A stretch of 64,000 bases of DNA from Takakia lepidozioides (GCA_030704615.1 CM060732.1:79438171-79502170); one strand, 5' to 3'. Positions 47,925-60,704 are shown, counted from the first letter of the stretch. The notes: generated by a model from the letters alone, not told the origin. Translations and numbers: made by a program.

Positions 47925-48801
47925 GGACATGTTCATGACCGGTTGAGTGTCAACACGGAGGTGCCACTAGTTGTTGGGGATAGTGCCGGTTCGAGCACTA
48001 GCGATACTCGTGGGTACACGAGACGAGGTGTGCGGTTTAGGCCACCTTCACCTCCTGTGTCTTCTACGGAAGGTTCTGATTCGGATTGTGAATCAGGAGG
48101 ACTCATACCGGCGGTGCAAGTTGTTTCTTTGCCATTGTTGTGGGACACAATGGAGGAGATGTATGGAGCTACCAAGGGGCCACGAAGGTACTCTGGGGCG
48201 GTGGGCACCATCGAGTTGGATGATTTTATCCAAGAGTTTGATAGTTGGTGTGATTTGTAGCAAATACGCAATCCACAACTATTTACGCCTTTCATGGCAT
48301 GGAAGGGGTTGTTTCAGCACCTTGAGGGGCTGCCTATGGATGATTACCATGAGTTCAGGTGGGGGCATGAGGTTGAGATCGAGGAGTGGAGGATGTACTG
48401 GTCACCCGACTATGTCTCCATCACTAGGGGCACTAGAGCCACGAGGGCAGTGGCTACACCTGCCGCTGCATCGACAGCTTCAGCAAGTAGCAGTGGGACT
48501 AGTGGGACTGGTGGTACAGTAGCTACGACGTCCACCCAAGCCACTACCGCACTAGCACTAGTACCCGTGCCTGCCTTCAACCCTGTTGTGGAGTTCTTCG
48601 AAGAGTTGAGAGGGAACTACCAAGGGGTGAGGACAGAGAAGTTGCGGAGCTTGCAAGAGTTCCAACGGAAACCGACCGAGAGCTTGAGGGAGGCTTTCAC
48701 TCGCATGAGGCGCTTGATAAATGTAACTCAAGGGGTTACGGAAGCTCAGGCAGTCCAATTCTGGTATGGGATATTGGACAAGGAACTGAGGAGAAGGGTG
48801 C
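47925..48801 (+). pseudogene. gag: Retrotransposon gag, 5' part
   Basis: The frame is open from 47925 (no clear ATG) and contains a Ser/Pro/acidic stretch and then a Ty3/gypsy-type capsid region: LPLLWDTMEEMYGATKG, FIQEFDSWCDL, a TAG (48258), then LFQHLEGLPMDDYHEF, LRSLQEFQRKPTESLREAFT and QFWYGILDKELRRRV. At 48801 it is cut by Element 2 and continues in the same frame at 60071 (the inserted length plus duplication is a multiple of three). Gag forms the capsid-like particle of the element. Confidence 0.85.
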
Positions 48802-48905
48802 CAACGACGCAATGGCGTGAGCGTTGCACGTGAGCGCGCGAGCGTACGCTCACACAGGAGTGACGTGGCGTGAGCGTCATGTCAGCATGCTGATGTGGCG
48901 GTAAA
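48802..48905. repeat. Element 2 left terminal inverted repeat
   Basis: Contains GGCGTGAGCG, CACGTGAGCGCG and CGTGGCGTGAGCG within the first 80 bases; matches the inverted sequence ending at 60070. From 48906 to 49393 nothing else is recognised. Confidence 0.75.
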
Positions 48906-49393
48906 TGATGACGTGGCACTGTCCGTCAACTGCCACGTCAGCATTAACATGCGCCGCCTATAACCGTGGATGGTCCTATGACCGTGGAATTAATGCAGGG
49001 AATCTTGCCTAAATAGAATCAAGACGAGCGTTGAGGCCTACAATTGCAGCATCCAACATTGTGCAATTACAAATGTTTGTTTCACTTTTACAATTACGAA
49101 GACGACAAAATATCCTCACAAAGTGTGCGCCATAAAGGCTGCCACGAGAAGACTTCCTCCCTCCTCAAATAACAATGAGAGTTATGATCATCTTCAAAAG
49201 ATGATTGTAGTGCATAGCGACAGCAAGACATGTAGACTTCGAACGGTGCAATGACAAATGTGCACTACCTAAAAGTTGTCACTCAGACCTCACTCCGTAT
49301 AGTTGGAGGCCATATCATTGCACAGCCGACGAATTGATGTGAATTACACATTTCAAACCATGGTCATCCACATACCACATTACATAGTTCATG

Positions 49394-52300
49394 CTACCCA
49401 TGTGTTGTATCCCGCTGCAAAAGAGTATCGACCTCGTTGAAACTCATAGTGGCCTGGTGAATGAAGTTGTCACGTTTGGGATCGCAAACCATCCTCCTCA
49501 AAAATATGAAATACAAATGTTTGCAGGGTATGAATTTACCTCTCTTGCCCAAACTGGTTGATAGCATATTCACAAAATCAGGACATGTGCAATTGGGGAA
49601 ATTGGAAACCGTGATGTCGTAGGTCCTGTCATGAACAGCAGATGTGGAAGTGATGATTGTGAATACCCGACCATATCCTGGATCGGGTACTTCCGTGGTG
49701 CTTCCAACACGAGCTTGGAGCATTCTTGCGGACTCCACTTTGCCAAAGTGTTCAGCGGTTGGAGGGAAACGCCGAACGAGCTTTCCATCTCGTTTGGTTG
49801 GCCACAAGTCAGGATTTGCCGGGGGGACCCGGGAGGACGCAGGAGTAGTAGCACATGCATGGAGTTGGGGTTGTCTCGCAAGGGAAAAACCTGCCTCCTC
49901 CAGCATTTCAATCTCCTGAAAGCTGAGATGTGTTCCCACCTTCACGGGCCAAACGGTTGGGGAGATGGCTTCATCACTACGGAAGGACGCACAGTTCCAT
50001 GCACACATCTGGCACAATCATCTGCGCAGAACCATAACTTGTGGTTCTTGGCTTCTGGTTGACCGTATGGACGCATCAAGCCCGTGAAAGTCGGAGCAGG
50101 AGTTCGGGCACCACCTCTGGATATAGATGAAGTGCACTTCTCGAAATTAGTTGCCCTGATCGCTGTACATTTCACACGAGACCCGACACTTGTGCGTTCT
50201 ATGTGCCAAACGTGGTCGGGGCATGCGGACTCAAGCACATCAAGGGGGTTGTTTCTCTCCTGCACCATTTCAGTGGCACGGTTTGATGCTGGAGCTTGCC
50301 GTCGTGTTGGAGGTTCCTCCACAATGGAGGTTCCGGACATGGAGCTGTCATGCAGGGGAACACGAGGCTTCGAGAAGTTATCACACGGTCTGCCCTGTGG
50401 GAATCTGAATCCGAACCAGGTGGAGTGTTCAATTTCCTCTTACAGGAGCCGAATCTCTCCTCCCCTTCAAGATGTGGAACTCTAGAAACAAGTGGCGTTC
50501 CCTGGGCATACATGCTCACCGCCCGTGCTATCTTGATTGGATCCCCAGATCTGTTTGCAGCACGCAACATCAACTCCGATTTGTCCGGACCCTTGCCACC
50601 ACCCCACCTCGTAAGAAATCACGGTATCGGGTTTGTTGTTGCAAGGCACGTATCAAATCATCTGTTGTTGCCACATACAATCCCGACCTCTTTTCCCAGA
50701 CTGCTGCAACCATGCATTGTGCACAGTTTCTGCCAAATTGCAAGATGGCATGTCTGCCATTTCCTCAATGGACATGTTCCGCAAAGAGGATAACCACACT
50801 TCAGAATAGTGCACAGGAAACAACATAAAGAAAGCAACAAAAATATGGAAAGCAAATGTATGAATAAAGCATGAAATAGAAGCCTCGTACCATTGTCATG
50901 GCTGCTCCCCACTGTCTATACCGGAAGTGCCAAAATGCCAGCCAATCTTCCAATGCTCTCATACTCTCAAGTGATGCAGCTCCAGAAGAGAACCACCAGG
51001 CACGAATTGTCTGGAACAAAGTGTCCGCCTCCTTCATTGTTCTAGCATCTTTGTACTCTTTGCACAATTTACGGTGCTGAGTCTGCATCTCTGGTTTGAT
51101 GTCCGACTTTGTATGTTTTTCCAGAGATTGTGTCCAATGGAATAGACATGTACGCTCTCTTCCTGGCATAGGCACTTTTGGGTCGCCCGATCCGAAGACA
51201 ATACGAATAGCATTGAAATTTGCTTGAGCACTATCCGCCATGAAACCTGCGAAATTTGGAGATGGCAGCCCATGGCAGCCCATGACACGTATCAGGGAAT
51301 TCCACATGAGCTTCTGGGATTCCGTATCCTCGGATTGCATGTCACAAACTGCAATTGTCATAACTCGTTGGTACACTGGATCGTAGACATGACAAGCCAT
51401 TGTCGTCCAATCCTTCACTCGTTTCACATGATCAAACATAAGAAAACAGTTCTGCAAGTCCCCAGTCTTCTGCATCCGCTTCACGAGGCTAACCCCACTG
51501 CCCTCCAACAGTCGACATTTTGAAAAGAAAAACTTTGATGGCACCTTGACCTGGGAATACATTGTCCTGGATGTAATCGTACTTGCTCAGTCGTTTCAAT
51601 TCCAAAATATTGTCTATGTAGCCTCTGATCCCAGAGCCCATTCTCAATGCATTGATCTGATGCCGAATGTTAGGTGAACTTAAAGTGGAGAAATGATCCA
51701 TGACCAGGTCCAATGCTGCAACCGCAAGTTTAGTCCCCACAGAATCTCCTTCACTCAAAATATGGCTTTCCAAGAAGGACTTGCTTGCACCAAGAGCAAT
51801 TGCAGATGTTGTTGCGGATGGGTTTCTCCCGAACTCCTGTTTGATCAACCTCGATATTGTCTCAACACTCTCCCTGTAATCCCCCTTCGAGACAGGATGG
51901 TTATGGAATCCAAAATGCACACAAGCTCTCGTCATTGTATTCAAACGGTGGACAACATAGTACATTCTTGCTCCGCAGAGCGCCAAGCAGGATGGCACAA
52001 GTTTGCAGAATTTGCAGACGAAAGTGTTTGCCGGTGGAGGGGCAGTCCCAGGCTGAAATGGATTCTCTGCCAGACCCTCCCATTCGCTTTGATTATGAAC
52101 TCCAGACTGAAGAAAGTGTCTGCAATTCAAATTATCACACCTAAGGTGTCCATTGCAAACTGTCCTCCTGAAAACAAGCTTGTCATCATTCTGAATATTG
52201 GATGTTTTTGTTCTGCACCACGGGTGCCCGTCGTGTTTCTTGTCCATTCCATGCATCATGATTGTTACACCTCCAACTCGTGGAGGAGGAGGCAGCTCGA

Positions 52301-52901
52301 ATAGGATATCGCCATCAAAAGTCTCCGGCAAGAACTTCACAGGCACCTGCTTCAAAGATTCCCAATCAATTCCCCGCAACTCGCTTTTGAATCCAGCCAT
52401 TCCTCCCATCGCCCGCAATTTTGGAATGACACTACAAATCTCTTCTTCATCAGCTTCTGCAACCACAGTAGGAAGGACTGGATTTGGAATTTCACTTATG
52501 TCATCATCGGATGAATCCGAAAGCTCAACGATTGGAGTGGAGGACGTCTGTTCTTTTTTCACCACCACCTCCCTCTTGTCTTCCACGACCGAAGCAGCAG
52601 TCCCGGGCGTCACATATGACCCAAGGGACTTTCGCCGAGGCTCTCCAAGTACTCTGTATCGACCAGGACGCACTCTCCACTGGCTGATATGAGCCGTCTC
52701 ATCACGGTTTTGGAAAGAATATTTCACCAACTTCCCTTTCAGATCGTAAACCTCTTTCTCCAAAAAGATGGAGCCATTCTGCAGCTGAAAACGGGTAGCC
52801 AAGACATGTTCCAGAACAATTGCAAATCCATTGTCAAGGACTTCCTGGGAGAACGGCACTGGTTTGTCGTCTGAGAAGAACTCCGCTTCAGAGGAAGCCA
52901 T
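49394..52901 (-). pseudogene. MULE-like transposase with SWIM zinc finger (Element 2), frameshifted
   Basis: Starts MASSEAEFFSDDKPVPFS. The N-terminal half has acidic PIVELSDSSDDD-type motifs, then MHGMDKKHDGHPWCRTKTS and the Cys/His region (CNGHLRCDNLNCRHF, CKFCKLVPSCLALC). The frame slips by one base at about 51520 in a run of G. The core then reads CFLMFDHVKR, FAGFMADSAQANFNAI and RTCLFHWTQSLEKH, with WLAFWHFRYRQWG before an intron (donor near 50891). A further slip follows NMAETVHNAW-like sequence. The C-terminal frames hold CADDCARCVHG and the SWIM finger NCTCPDF...IPCKHLYFIFL. It aligns with the Element 1 transposase over its whole length. Two or more frameshifts make it inactive as written, unless they are sequencing errors. 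Confidence 0.85.
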
Positions 52902-53796
52902 CTTCCTTCCTCGAGTATGTTTGTACCTTGCTATCGCAGATCTAGTGTAAATCGGTTTACTGCTGTCTCCAGAACACAGTTGAAGAATGAGCAGAGCATA
53001 TGGCGGAGGAAGCTCAGATATCGACTGTGCATATTCTGTTATTCATTCCAGATATGCAGCCGTCCATTTTAATTATTTTCTTGTGGGCCCAGTGGTCAGA
53101 GAATCCATAGGGGCAGTGTCGGCAACTGTTAAACCGTTAATCAGAACCTCATCAATAAACCCAATAACAAAGCCGACTTCCTGGAAGCATGCCACAGGAT
53201 CCGAGAATGGGATTGCAGATTAAGTAAATGTATCTATATACTACTACCAATGATCATGCGCACCTGGAAAGTTCCAAATGTGCAACGAATGTGGGGTTGG
53301 ATAACAAGGATGACCGTGTATGATATTCCAAAATTTGTCATCAAACTCTCGTTCATTTATATTTATTTGTTTAAGACTGCGCATCAATTTCTGGGATTCG
53401 CTGTTCTTTTTAAATATTGAACCAGTTATAATTTAGAACACGCCGTTTTGTTTTGGGCGGCACACGTCAGACATCCATAACTGAATACGAACAGCTGTAC
53501 ACCAATTGCTGGCATGTGCACTAATATCGAAACGACTATGTGTAACGGTCACGCGGGAGGGAATCCGATGCTTCTAGAGACACGCAAGAAACAGGTTATC
53601 CCGCAAGAAATCGGGAGTCACTGCGTTTTTCTACTTTTCGCGCTTAGAGGGAGAGTGGTAGTCAAGCTGGAGAGGGTTCCTTCTAGAATACGAAAGAGAA
53701 GAAAGTCTCTTTATTTTACTTCCCTTAGAGAGAGACGCAGAGCAAGAGAGAAAATGACGAGGCGTCGTTTGTTGGAGAACACAGGGCCGGCAGCAG
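52902..53796. promoter_or_regulatory. Divergent intergenic region of Element 2
   Basis: It separates the starts of the transposase and ParB-methyltransferase genes. I see no palindrome array here, unlike Element 1, where the array occupies the equivalent gap. No other gene is recognisable. An AATAAACCCA string at about 53155 matches one at 11621 of Element 1. Confidence 0.35.
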
Positions 53797-54119
53797 GTGA
53801 ACGCGGAGACTGATTCACAAGAGCAGACGGAGACTGAGGCAGCGGCTGCGACACAGCCGGCGATAAGAGTGCGCCAGCCTGTGGAGGCAGAGATGAATCG
53901 CAGGGACACTGAAGAAGGTGGAAGCACGCGGAACGCCGAACCTGAAGAAGGTCAAGAAACCCTTGCGCAGACAGAAACTCCAGCAGATGTGAGAGGGAAG
54001 AGGAAAGCTGCAGAAGGGGATCAAAGTTCAAAACCTAAGAAGGTGCCAGTAAGTTTTATCATATAGTCTATGTGATTGCCTTTCAAGGAGTCCTTCCTCT
54101 TCCATTCTTTAGCAGGAAC

Positions 54120-54450
54120 TACTGAATCGCGAGCGTCGTTAACGCCATTCGATTCTGCTCATGAGATTTATGTACCTATGTGTTTGAAGAGAGAGTCTGC
54201 ACTTACTATTCTCCCTAAACTATACTGAATGTCGTTGCCGCCAATCAGTTGCACATATATGTTATTTCACAACACCGATCCGGCAGGTTGTTATCTTTTG
54301 TGATTGTCGTTAACGCCGTTCGCTATCGCTCTCACTTTTGTTTTGAATACGGCAGTCTCGGCTTTGCATCTGTAGATTGTGCTGAATTCTTTCACACCAT
54401 TCATGGTGAGTTTCCTTGATACAGAGTGATTGTCGTTACCGCCATTCACT
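54120..54450. repeat. Element 2 palindromes in intron 1, four degenerate copies
   Basis: Copies with a GTCGTTAACG-like core and flanking GAAT/ATTC occur near 54128, 54226, 54300 and 54426. They are variants of the half-site GTGAATGTCGTT plus its reverse complement. They lie in the first intron of the ParB-methyltransferase gene. Confidence 0.75.
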
Positions 54451-56309
54451 ATTTGCAAATGACTTAGTCAGAACTGAATGGCATCGTGCAGAAAACTGTG
54501 AGGTCGAAGCCTACAGGATCAGAGGGAAAGGATCTGGAGATGGGGACGAGTCCGCAAAAAGCTCAGAGAATACAGATGAAGCAGATGAATCCGAAGTGCA
54601 CTACCTTGACAAGGTGAAAGAACTCATGTCATTCCAGAAGGTAAACTCTCAGGAGGTTATAAGGGACATGCTCGTATCTGGAGGGCGTCTGGACATACCT
54701 CTGTGCCGGATGATATCAATGCCTGTTGTGCGTCCACCTCTTTCCCATGACATAACAAAATTGGAGAGTGATTTTGTGCATGGATATAGACTTGGTGCAC
54801 AAGTTTTTTATGTGTCCCTGACGGATATAAATGGGAAAAGCACATTAGTTTCTCCAGAGATCAGTGATAACTGGGATGAGTGCTGGAAAGATGCCAATGA
54901 GGAGTTCGAGCTGGGCCTCATGATGGGAAAGAACACCCAGCAATTTTGCAACTCATGTTCTATACGTCTGGGACGGCAACCACCGATTGCTGGCATGGAT
55001 GGGATACATTCAGAAACACCATTCGAAAGACAAAGACAAGCATGTTGCTGTGGAGGCAATGGTTTTGGATCCAGGAAACGACATCGCTAGGCTTCTTACA
55101 GCTATGCACGACGTGAACAAGTAAGTCATCCAGGAGATTTGATTCCCTCTGTAGTGTCTTGTTGATCCTCAAAAAACAGTGTTAAGGAATGCAATGTTTT
55201 CAATGTTTTTGCAGATCGACAGAGAAATCGCATGTGACAACAAGCTTGGTTCACACACTATTCCGAATTCAGAGGATTGGTCTGATGAAGCTGGATGATT
55301 TTCGGACAGTACTACCACCCAATATCATCAAGAAGTGCGAAACAGGAAGAGCTGCAGGCACTTGGTATTCTTTGACACGAGAGGCGTTTCTGGAGTACAT
55401 GTATGCGGTAAGCCCGAGTCTGTAATCTGTTTACTTTTCGAATACATGTTTAGAGTCCCTTCGGAGCTAATCACTACTTGAATGAATGCAGCAAGAACTG
55501 GCAGAGGCAGCTGAGAAGGGAAAATCCGAATATTACCGCACTACACCAGAGGAACTAAGGACATCAAAGGGTGTGGAAGCTGCAATAAAGAAGGAGTTTG
55601 AGATGCGAAGAACCAAATTGATGTCAGCCTTCGGAAAGCAGCTTAGAATAGTAGATCCTGGACTTGGTCCTGAGTTCCTTCAGCAGATCAAACACGCTAT
55701 GACAAGCATGTGCATCCGGAGATGCAGCAGGAGAAATTGCACCCGGCTGGCCATATCGATGGTCGACCCACAACAAAAATAAGGTGGCTGGAGATATGGA
55801 ACTCAGATCAAACAGTAAAGGACTTGAATCAGTTCCCAAAGAGCACCATACAGCCTGGCACAAAGGTGGAAGGAATCAGTGATTTGGTGTTTGATAACTG
55901 GCTCCACAAGGCTACATTTTGGAGTCAGGTGTGTATTCGAACATGCTGTTTCTTATCTTCAAGTACGTGATGTGTTTCTTTTTTGCAATTCTGACAATAT
56001 TCTATTTGCAGCTCGAAAAGCGCGCCGTCATTGTGCTGGATCAGACTTTGAAGGACCTGAACATTGCGATTGTTTCCCCTCCCCAAATGTCATTGGAGGC
56101 ATACATAAGGAAGTGGAGAGGTCTCACCTGGAGATACTGTTTTTTCCGGGAGTTCTCCAAAGATGGTAACATTTTACGGTCCAACGACTTTGACAGTCAG
56201 GTTGGAGGAGAGTGGGCCATGATGCGAGTTGTGTACAGGTGAAATGTCATACTTGAAACTCTACTGTTTTTTTGGGAAAAATTGTGGCTTCATATGGATT
56301 GCAATCTTA

Positions 56310-57050
56310 GATCCAGATTGAATGTCGTTGACGACATTCACTTCTTTGTCTGAGTCATTCTTAAGCGAGTATATGAATTCACCTGGTTAGGATCTAAGGG
56401 TGCAATTATATTGTCCCTGATTAGAATTGATAATGTCCTTGAATGGCGTTGACGACATTCACATACGGAGTTGTTGTGCGGTCCTCAAGGTTATTTAAAT
56501 TTTGTAATGTCCATAGAGGATACAATGAGGGTTGATCACTTCATTTTGCTGAATGTCAATGCAGACATTCAGTTGTTCTGCATTGTTTTTTCCTCTTGCG
56601 ATGAATATGGAGGCTTCATAAGCTCTGTTTTAAGAAATCCAAAGTGAATGTCGTTAACGACATTCACAGCTGTGTCTGTATTATTAAAAAACGACAAATT
56701 CAATATTCATGGATTGGGGAGCTAAGTAATTGGTTTCTTTTTTGTATTTTTGTGAATGGCGTTGACGCCATTCACATACAGTGATGTTGTGAGGTCCTCA
56801 GTGATAGGTTCGTTATGAATGTGCATTGAGTTTTCCTGGATGGTTCCTTACTCAATTTTTTTATTTCCATCCTGTGATTTTGCTTCATTTCAGTAATAAA
56901 TTTGGCTTCATCTTGATGTCGTTGACGACATTCACTTCTATGTCTGTGTCATTTCTAATCGCTTATTTGCATTCACCTGGATTAGGTATTTTATTTACAG
57001 TGTCATGGAATGGAATGTTCTGAATGGCGTTGACGACATTCATATCTGGA
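56310..57050. repeat. Element 2 palindrome array in a 940-bp intron, seven copies
   Basis: The 24-bp palindrome built from the half-site GTGAATGTCGTT occurs near 56318, 56440, 56549, 56644 (perfect), 56753, 56916 and 57020. Some copies have GGCG in place of GTCG. The spacing is 95-163 bp. The intron is bounded by TACAG|GTGAAATG at 56240 and TTTTTTCAG at 57182, and is far longer than the other introns of the gene (80-350 bp). Confidence 0.88.
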
Positions 57051-59375
57051 GCAGTAGTGTGGTCCTGAAAGGTCCTTGGAGCAGTTGTCAGAGCCATTTC
57101 AATCCATGTTTTATTCTTTCTTTCTACTTGCATCTTACTCACTGAGCGCTTTTGTGGGTTGGGATTCATCTCCTTTTTTCAGGTCACAACGAAATGTGCT
57201 TATGGAAGGAAATCACCTGAGCGGAATTCCCGACTATCTTGACATGTGGTCGGACCCTGCAAACGATCCAACCATGTATACTGCAGGGATATTGAAGGAC
57301 TGGAGTCCTTCTCACTCAGAGACTGTGGGTGGTACCTTGACTGCCCACCTGAGCACACGCCTTTCAAGAACAGCATATGAAATACTTGAACAATAACGCT
57401 GAGATGCTGGCGCCTTTGACTGACGAAGAGTATCAACGAAACATAGCAACCTTGGCTGCCAGGAGCCTGATGCTCAGGGAACGCCGCAGAAGGGAAAGAA
57501 GGCGGGCCGCAAACCAAAAGACAAGGCTGTTGATGTCATAGCCATCTCCCAGCAAAGCCAAAGGACAAAGACAAGTCCAAGAGAAGGAAAGGACAAGGGG
57601 AAGGAGAATGAAAGGAGATGGAGAGTGGGCAGGACTTTACTGCTGGAAGATATACCCGCACTCTTCAGTGCGTGTTCGATGCCAGCCACACCCTTCCCGT
57701 TCTGATTCAGCAGGAGAGATGAAAATTGTTAATGAGGGTTGGCTTTCGATGATGCAGAGTCGAAAGAGAGGATACACGGGGTGCCATCCCCTACCGTGGG
57801 ACAATATATCTCATTCTCCATCTGGTGAGAATTCCATTTTCTTTCCTTTTTCTCTGAATGTTTCGTTGGCAGTATTTCAGTCTCGTTCTTTGAAAACATT
57901 CTTGCCATCGTTCTTATAAAAAACATGTCTGTTGCAGGTGAGCACAGGTCCCACCTTCGTGTGCGGTGTGCAGAAAACTTATGCGGCCGACATTGTCATT
58001 CTCGACATCCCGGATGGCCAGGCTGTGCCAGAAGTTCTTCCAAAGGGCAAGACGCCAGGGTGGAACAAATTCGAGGACAACTACTGGAGTTGGGTATTCG
58101 GGTTCTGTAACAATTTCCTCTCTGATGCAGGGACACTTCTGCTTTTTCAGTCATGTGACAATGATAGTCGTCGGGCATTGGCATCATACCTCAAGTCTTC
58201 AGGGTTTGAAGTTTTGCGCACATGGAATTGTGTGAACAGCCTCTACCTTGTGAAAGGGGTTTCCCTGGTCAGCTGGTATGCCGTCTGCCTTCTGCTTATG
58301 CTTTGATCATGAGTTTCAATTTTCTCTGCAGCTCCACTCTAGTAGAATGTTTTATGATCGACACCGATCATCAACGATTCATGGTTTTTTGGTGTCAGAG
58401 TTCTGAATAGCCGATGTACACACTTCCACTTTAGATTGTGTTTACCACACTAACCTGCTATCTTTGGCAGACGAGGATGTTCGAGGCGATCTGCCTGCGG
58501 AGGATTCGCACATCAAAGACACCATCCTCCATCCGCAGCTTTGAGATTTCTGACCAGGGTTGTTTCGTCAACCCCCCCTATGAGCCCCATGTCGATGACA
58601 TTTTGTACAACTTCATGCAGTCCAGTCAGACTCTGAAGAGACCAGATGGCACTCCCTGGAGAGGTGCAAAGGAAAAGTCACCAGCATTCATGCAAATACT
58701 GCTGGAGTCATGCAGCCACCGCTCTGCACGGGTTGTCGATCTTTCTGTGTCCACAGGTTCGTTTTCTCCCTTCCGAATTGGTTTCCTTTCAACAGTTTCA
58801 TCTGCTTAAATCCCCTCCTCCAAACTGTTTATGTTCTCCTGTCTGGTGCAGGAGCAACTTACCACGCATGCAAGGCAGGCGGAAGAAGCCTTTTTGGTAT
58901 GGAGGGTGATTCTGACCTCTACAACACAGTGCTCCTCCCCCTTTTGTCTGGCTCCACTTCAGGCACACAGACTGATCGGATTCATATTCGAAATGATGAC
59001 GATCCCGAAGATAAGCAGGTCGACAACGACTTTTCATGTGAGTAAGTGCTAAACCCTCTTTGGGAGTCATACTCAATTTCTCGATAACATCAAAGTTACA
59101 GTAATAACTTTTTCAGGCTGTCTTTCAGGAAAGCCAGCGGTGGATCTTCAGGAGATACAGTCATTTCTGGCGAGTCTGTTTTCGACAGCCCCCTTTCCAA
59201 TTTTCTGCTCCCTGTTTATGCCGAAGCAATGGCACTTCACGCGTCCGAGTCCCTATCCCCTGACTTTTTAGTGGCCAGCCGTAGGTGTATTCCGCGTGGA
59301 TCCGGTGTTCTAAAATACTTAGACTTAGATGCAGAGGAAGAGGGGATACATTGTACTGACTCTGAGTCAGACTGA

Positions 59376-59939
59376 ACTGTATTCTTTTAATATTCATTTT
59401 CATATTATCTGGAAACGTTGAATCCCCTTACTCTACCGTAGTTGTTCCTTTAGAACAAATAATAATCACAGAATCAACTTTCGTTTAAATTGCTATATGT
59501 ATGAATCCATCTCACAAACCTTCCTGACTCTTCTCATATCCATTGTGCATTCATCTACACTGTATTCATGCGTGCTCCATTCATGAAAGCTTCCTTTGTA
59601 CAACATCCATTGTACATTCATCCTCTGTACTCTTTAATCCACCCCACAAACCTTCCACACTCATTTCATATACTTTGTGCATTCGTCAAAAGATTTGGTC
59701 ATGCATCTTCCTGTCATGAATTTTTGTCATTGCTCAACATCCATTATACATTCATCCATTTTACTCTTATCCATCCGTCATTCATCCATCTACATAGATT
59801 TTTCAAACTCATCCATCTGTTTATCATCCAACTGTACATTCATCCATCATTTATTCAATGCCTTTTATTATGTCGTCCAGCTTGTTTCCGCGGTAAAGGG
59901 TGCCAATCCGCGGGAATACACTCCACTTCTTTCTGGGTG
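59376..59939. other. AT-rich 3' region with degenerate CATTCATCC repeats
   Basis: After the methyltransferase stop, words such as CATTGTGCATTCATC, CATTGTACATTCATCC and CATTATACATTCATCC recur between 59540 and 59860. No gene is seen. Confidence 0.55.
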
Positions 59940-60070
59940 CGTGGTGACTCGGCCTCCACGTGTGATGACGTGGACTGAGACCCGTGACGTGGCATTTGCG
60001 CAAGGTGACGTGGCGTGAGCGCAGTCGCGCTCACGCGCTCACGTGACCAGGCTCACGCCGAGGCATCCCT
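59940..60070. repeat. Element 2 right terminal inverted repeat
   Basis: Read inward on the minus strand it shows GGCGTGAGC, CACGTGAGCGCGTGAGCG and GCGCTCACGCCACGTCACC, mirroring the left end. Confidence 0.75.
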
Positions 60071-60704
60071 GAGAAGGGTGCGGGATGCAACTCTCCTACA
60101 AGCGGCCCAACCCACCTTAGCAAATGTGTTTTTGCTGGCAGAGTGGATAGAGCTCAACATGGTGGAGGAACGAGTGGTCATGGTGGGATTTGCTAAGGAG
60201 ACACCACAGGGTAGTGGTGCTCCTAGCCAACCACTACCTCAACGTGCTCAAGGCAACAAGGGGGCTCCGGTGAAGCTCAGGGAAGGGCAAAGAGGACCTC
60301 AGATGCAGGGGTCTCTCCCTTCATTTGCTGGGCAACAACGGGCGGATGTGGTGTGCTGGACATGTGGAGGACCCCATGTCAAGAAGGATTGCCCAGAGGG
60401 AGGCAAAGGGCCGGCACATGCACAGCCTGCACAGTTGCAGTGTGGGCATTGTGGCAAGCACGGGCATGGAGAGGCCCAATGTTATGGTTTGCATCCTGAG
60501 TTGCGCCCAGACCAGTTCCAAGGGAACAATGGTGGCCGGGGGCGAGGTGGAGCAGCCCAGAGAGGACGAGGTGGCCAGGCACGAGGTGCAGGCCAAGGGC
60601 AAGCTCAACATGGCCAAGGATGCGGAGGTCAGGGTGTTGACCAAGGCATGGCCAACCGGCTTCAGCAGCTAGAGCAGAGGCTCGCTGCCATGGCTACAGC
60701 CTAG
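60071..60704 (+). pseudogene. gag: Retrotransposon gag, 3' part with two zinc knuckles
   Basis: It continues the gag frame from 48801 (RDATLLQAAQPTLANVFL). Two CCHC-type knuckles follow: CWTCGGPHVKKDC and CGHCGKHGHGEAQC, which bind the RNA genome. Then comes a Gly/Arg/Gln-rich tail and a coiled-coil-like NRLQQLEQRLA. A TAG at 60702-60704 ends it, but the frame stays open directly behind in the protease part, so the TAG is either a decay mutation (CAG to TAG) or a readthrough site. Confidence 0.85.

Larger units (their letters stand above)
53797..59375 (+). pseudogene. ParB-like domain fused to beta-class DNA methyltransferase-like protein (Element 2)
   Basis: Probable exons: 53797-54050 (start unclear), 54491-55120, 55215-55407, 55492-55927, 56012-56239, 57183 to about 57620, about 57938-58275, 58472-58756, 58852-59040 and about 59117-59375. 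The ParB-like part reads IPLCRMISMPVVR, HGYRLGAQVFYVSL and, after a 1-base slip near 54930, YVWDGNHRLLAWMGYIQ. The methyltransferase-like part has ADIVILDIPDG (motif IV place), GTLLLFQSC, FVNPPYEP and ARVVDLSVST, continued after an intron by GATYHACKAGGRSLFGMEGD (motif I). The end is acidic (DLDAEEEG). Another slip lies near 55695. Exon boundaries, including the split of motif I, match Element 1. Motif IV is DIPDG in both copies, so the change from DPPY/W is ancestral. As written the gene is broken; the shared structure shows that it was functional in the family. Confidence 0.7.
48802..60070. mobile_element. Element 2: 11.3 kb MULE-like transposon with ParB-methyltransferase cargo
   Basis: The gag frame is split between 48801 and 60071. 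The 11-bp string GAGAAGGGTGC occurs at both junctions (48791-48801 and 60071-60081); the real duplication is 9-11 bp, as in MULEs. The ends are inverted repeats sharing GGCGTGAGC and CACGTGAGCGCG with GTGAGCG reiterations. The content is a minus-strand transposase (49394-52901) and a divergent plus-strand ParB-methyltransferase gene (53797-59375), both homologous to those of Element 1. The right and left ends correspond to Element 1 turned around. The orphan pair of Element 1 is absent. Confidence 0.88.

Noticed and set aside
53514-53813. Open frame of 99 codons upstream of the Element 2 gene
   Set aside because: It is in another frame than the conserved gene and is Arg/Lys-rich low complexity; it may be 5' untranslated sequence.
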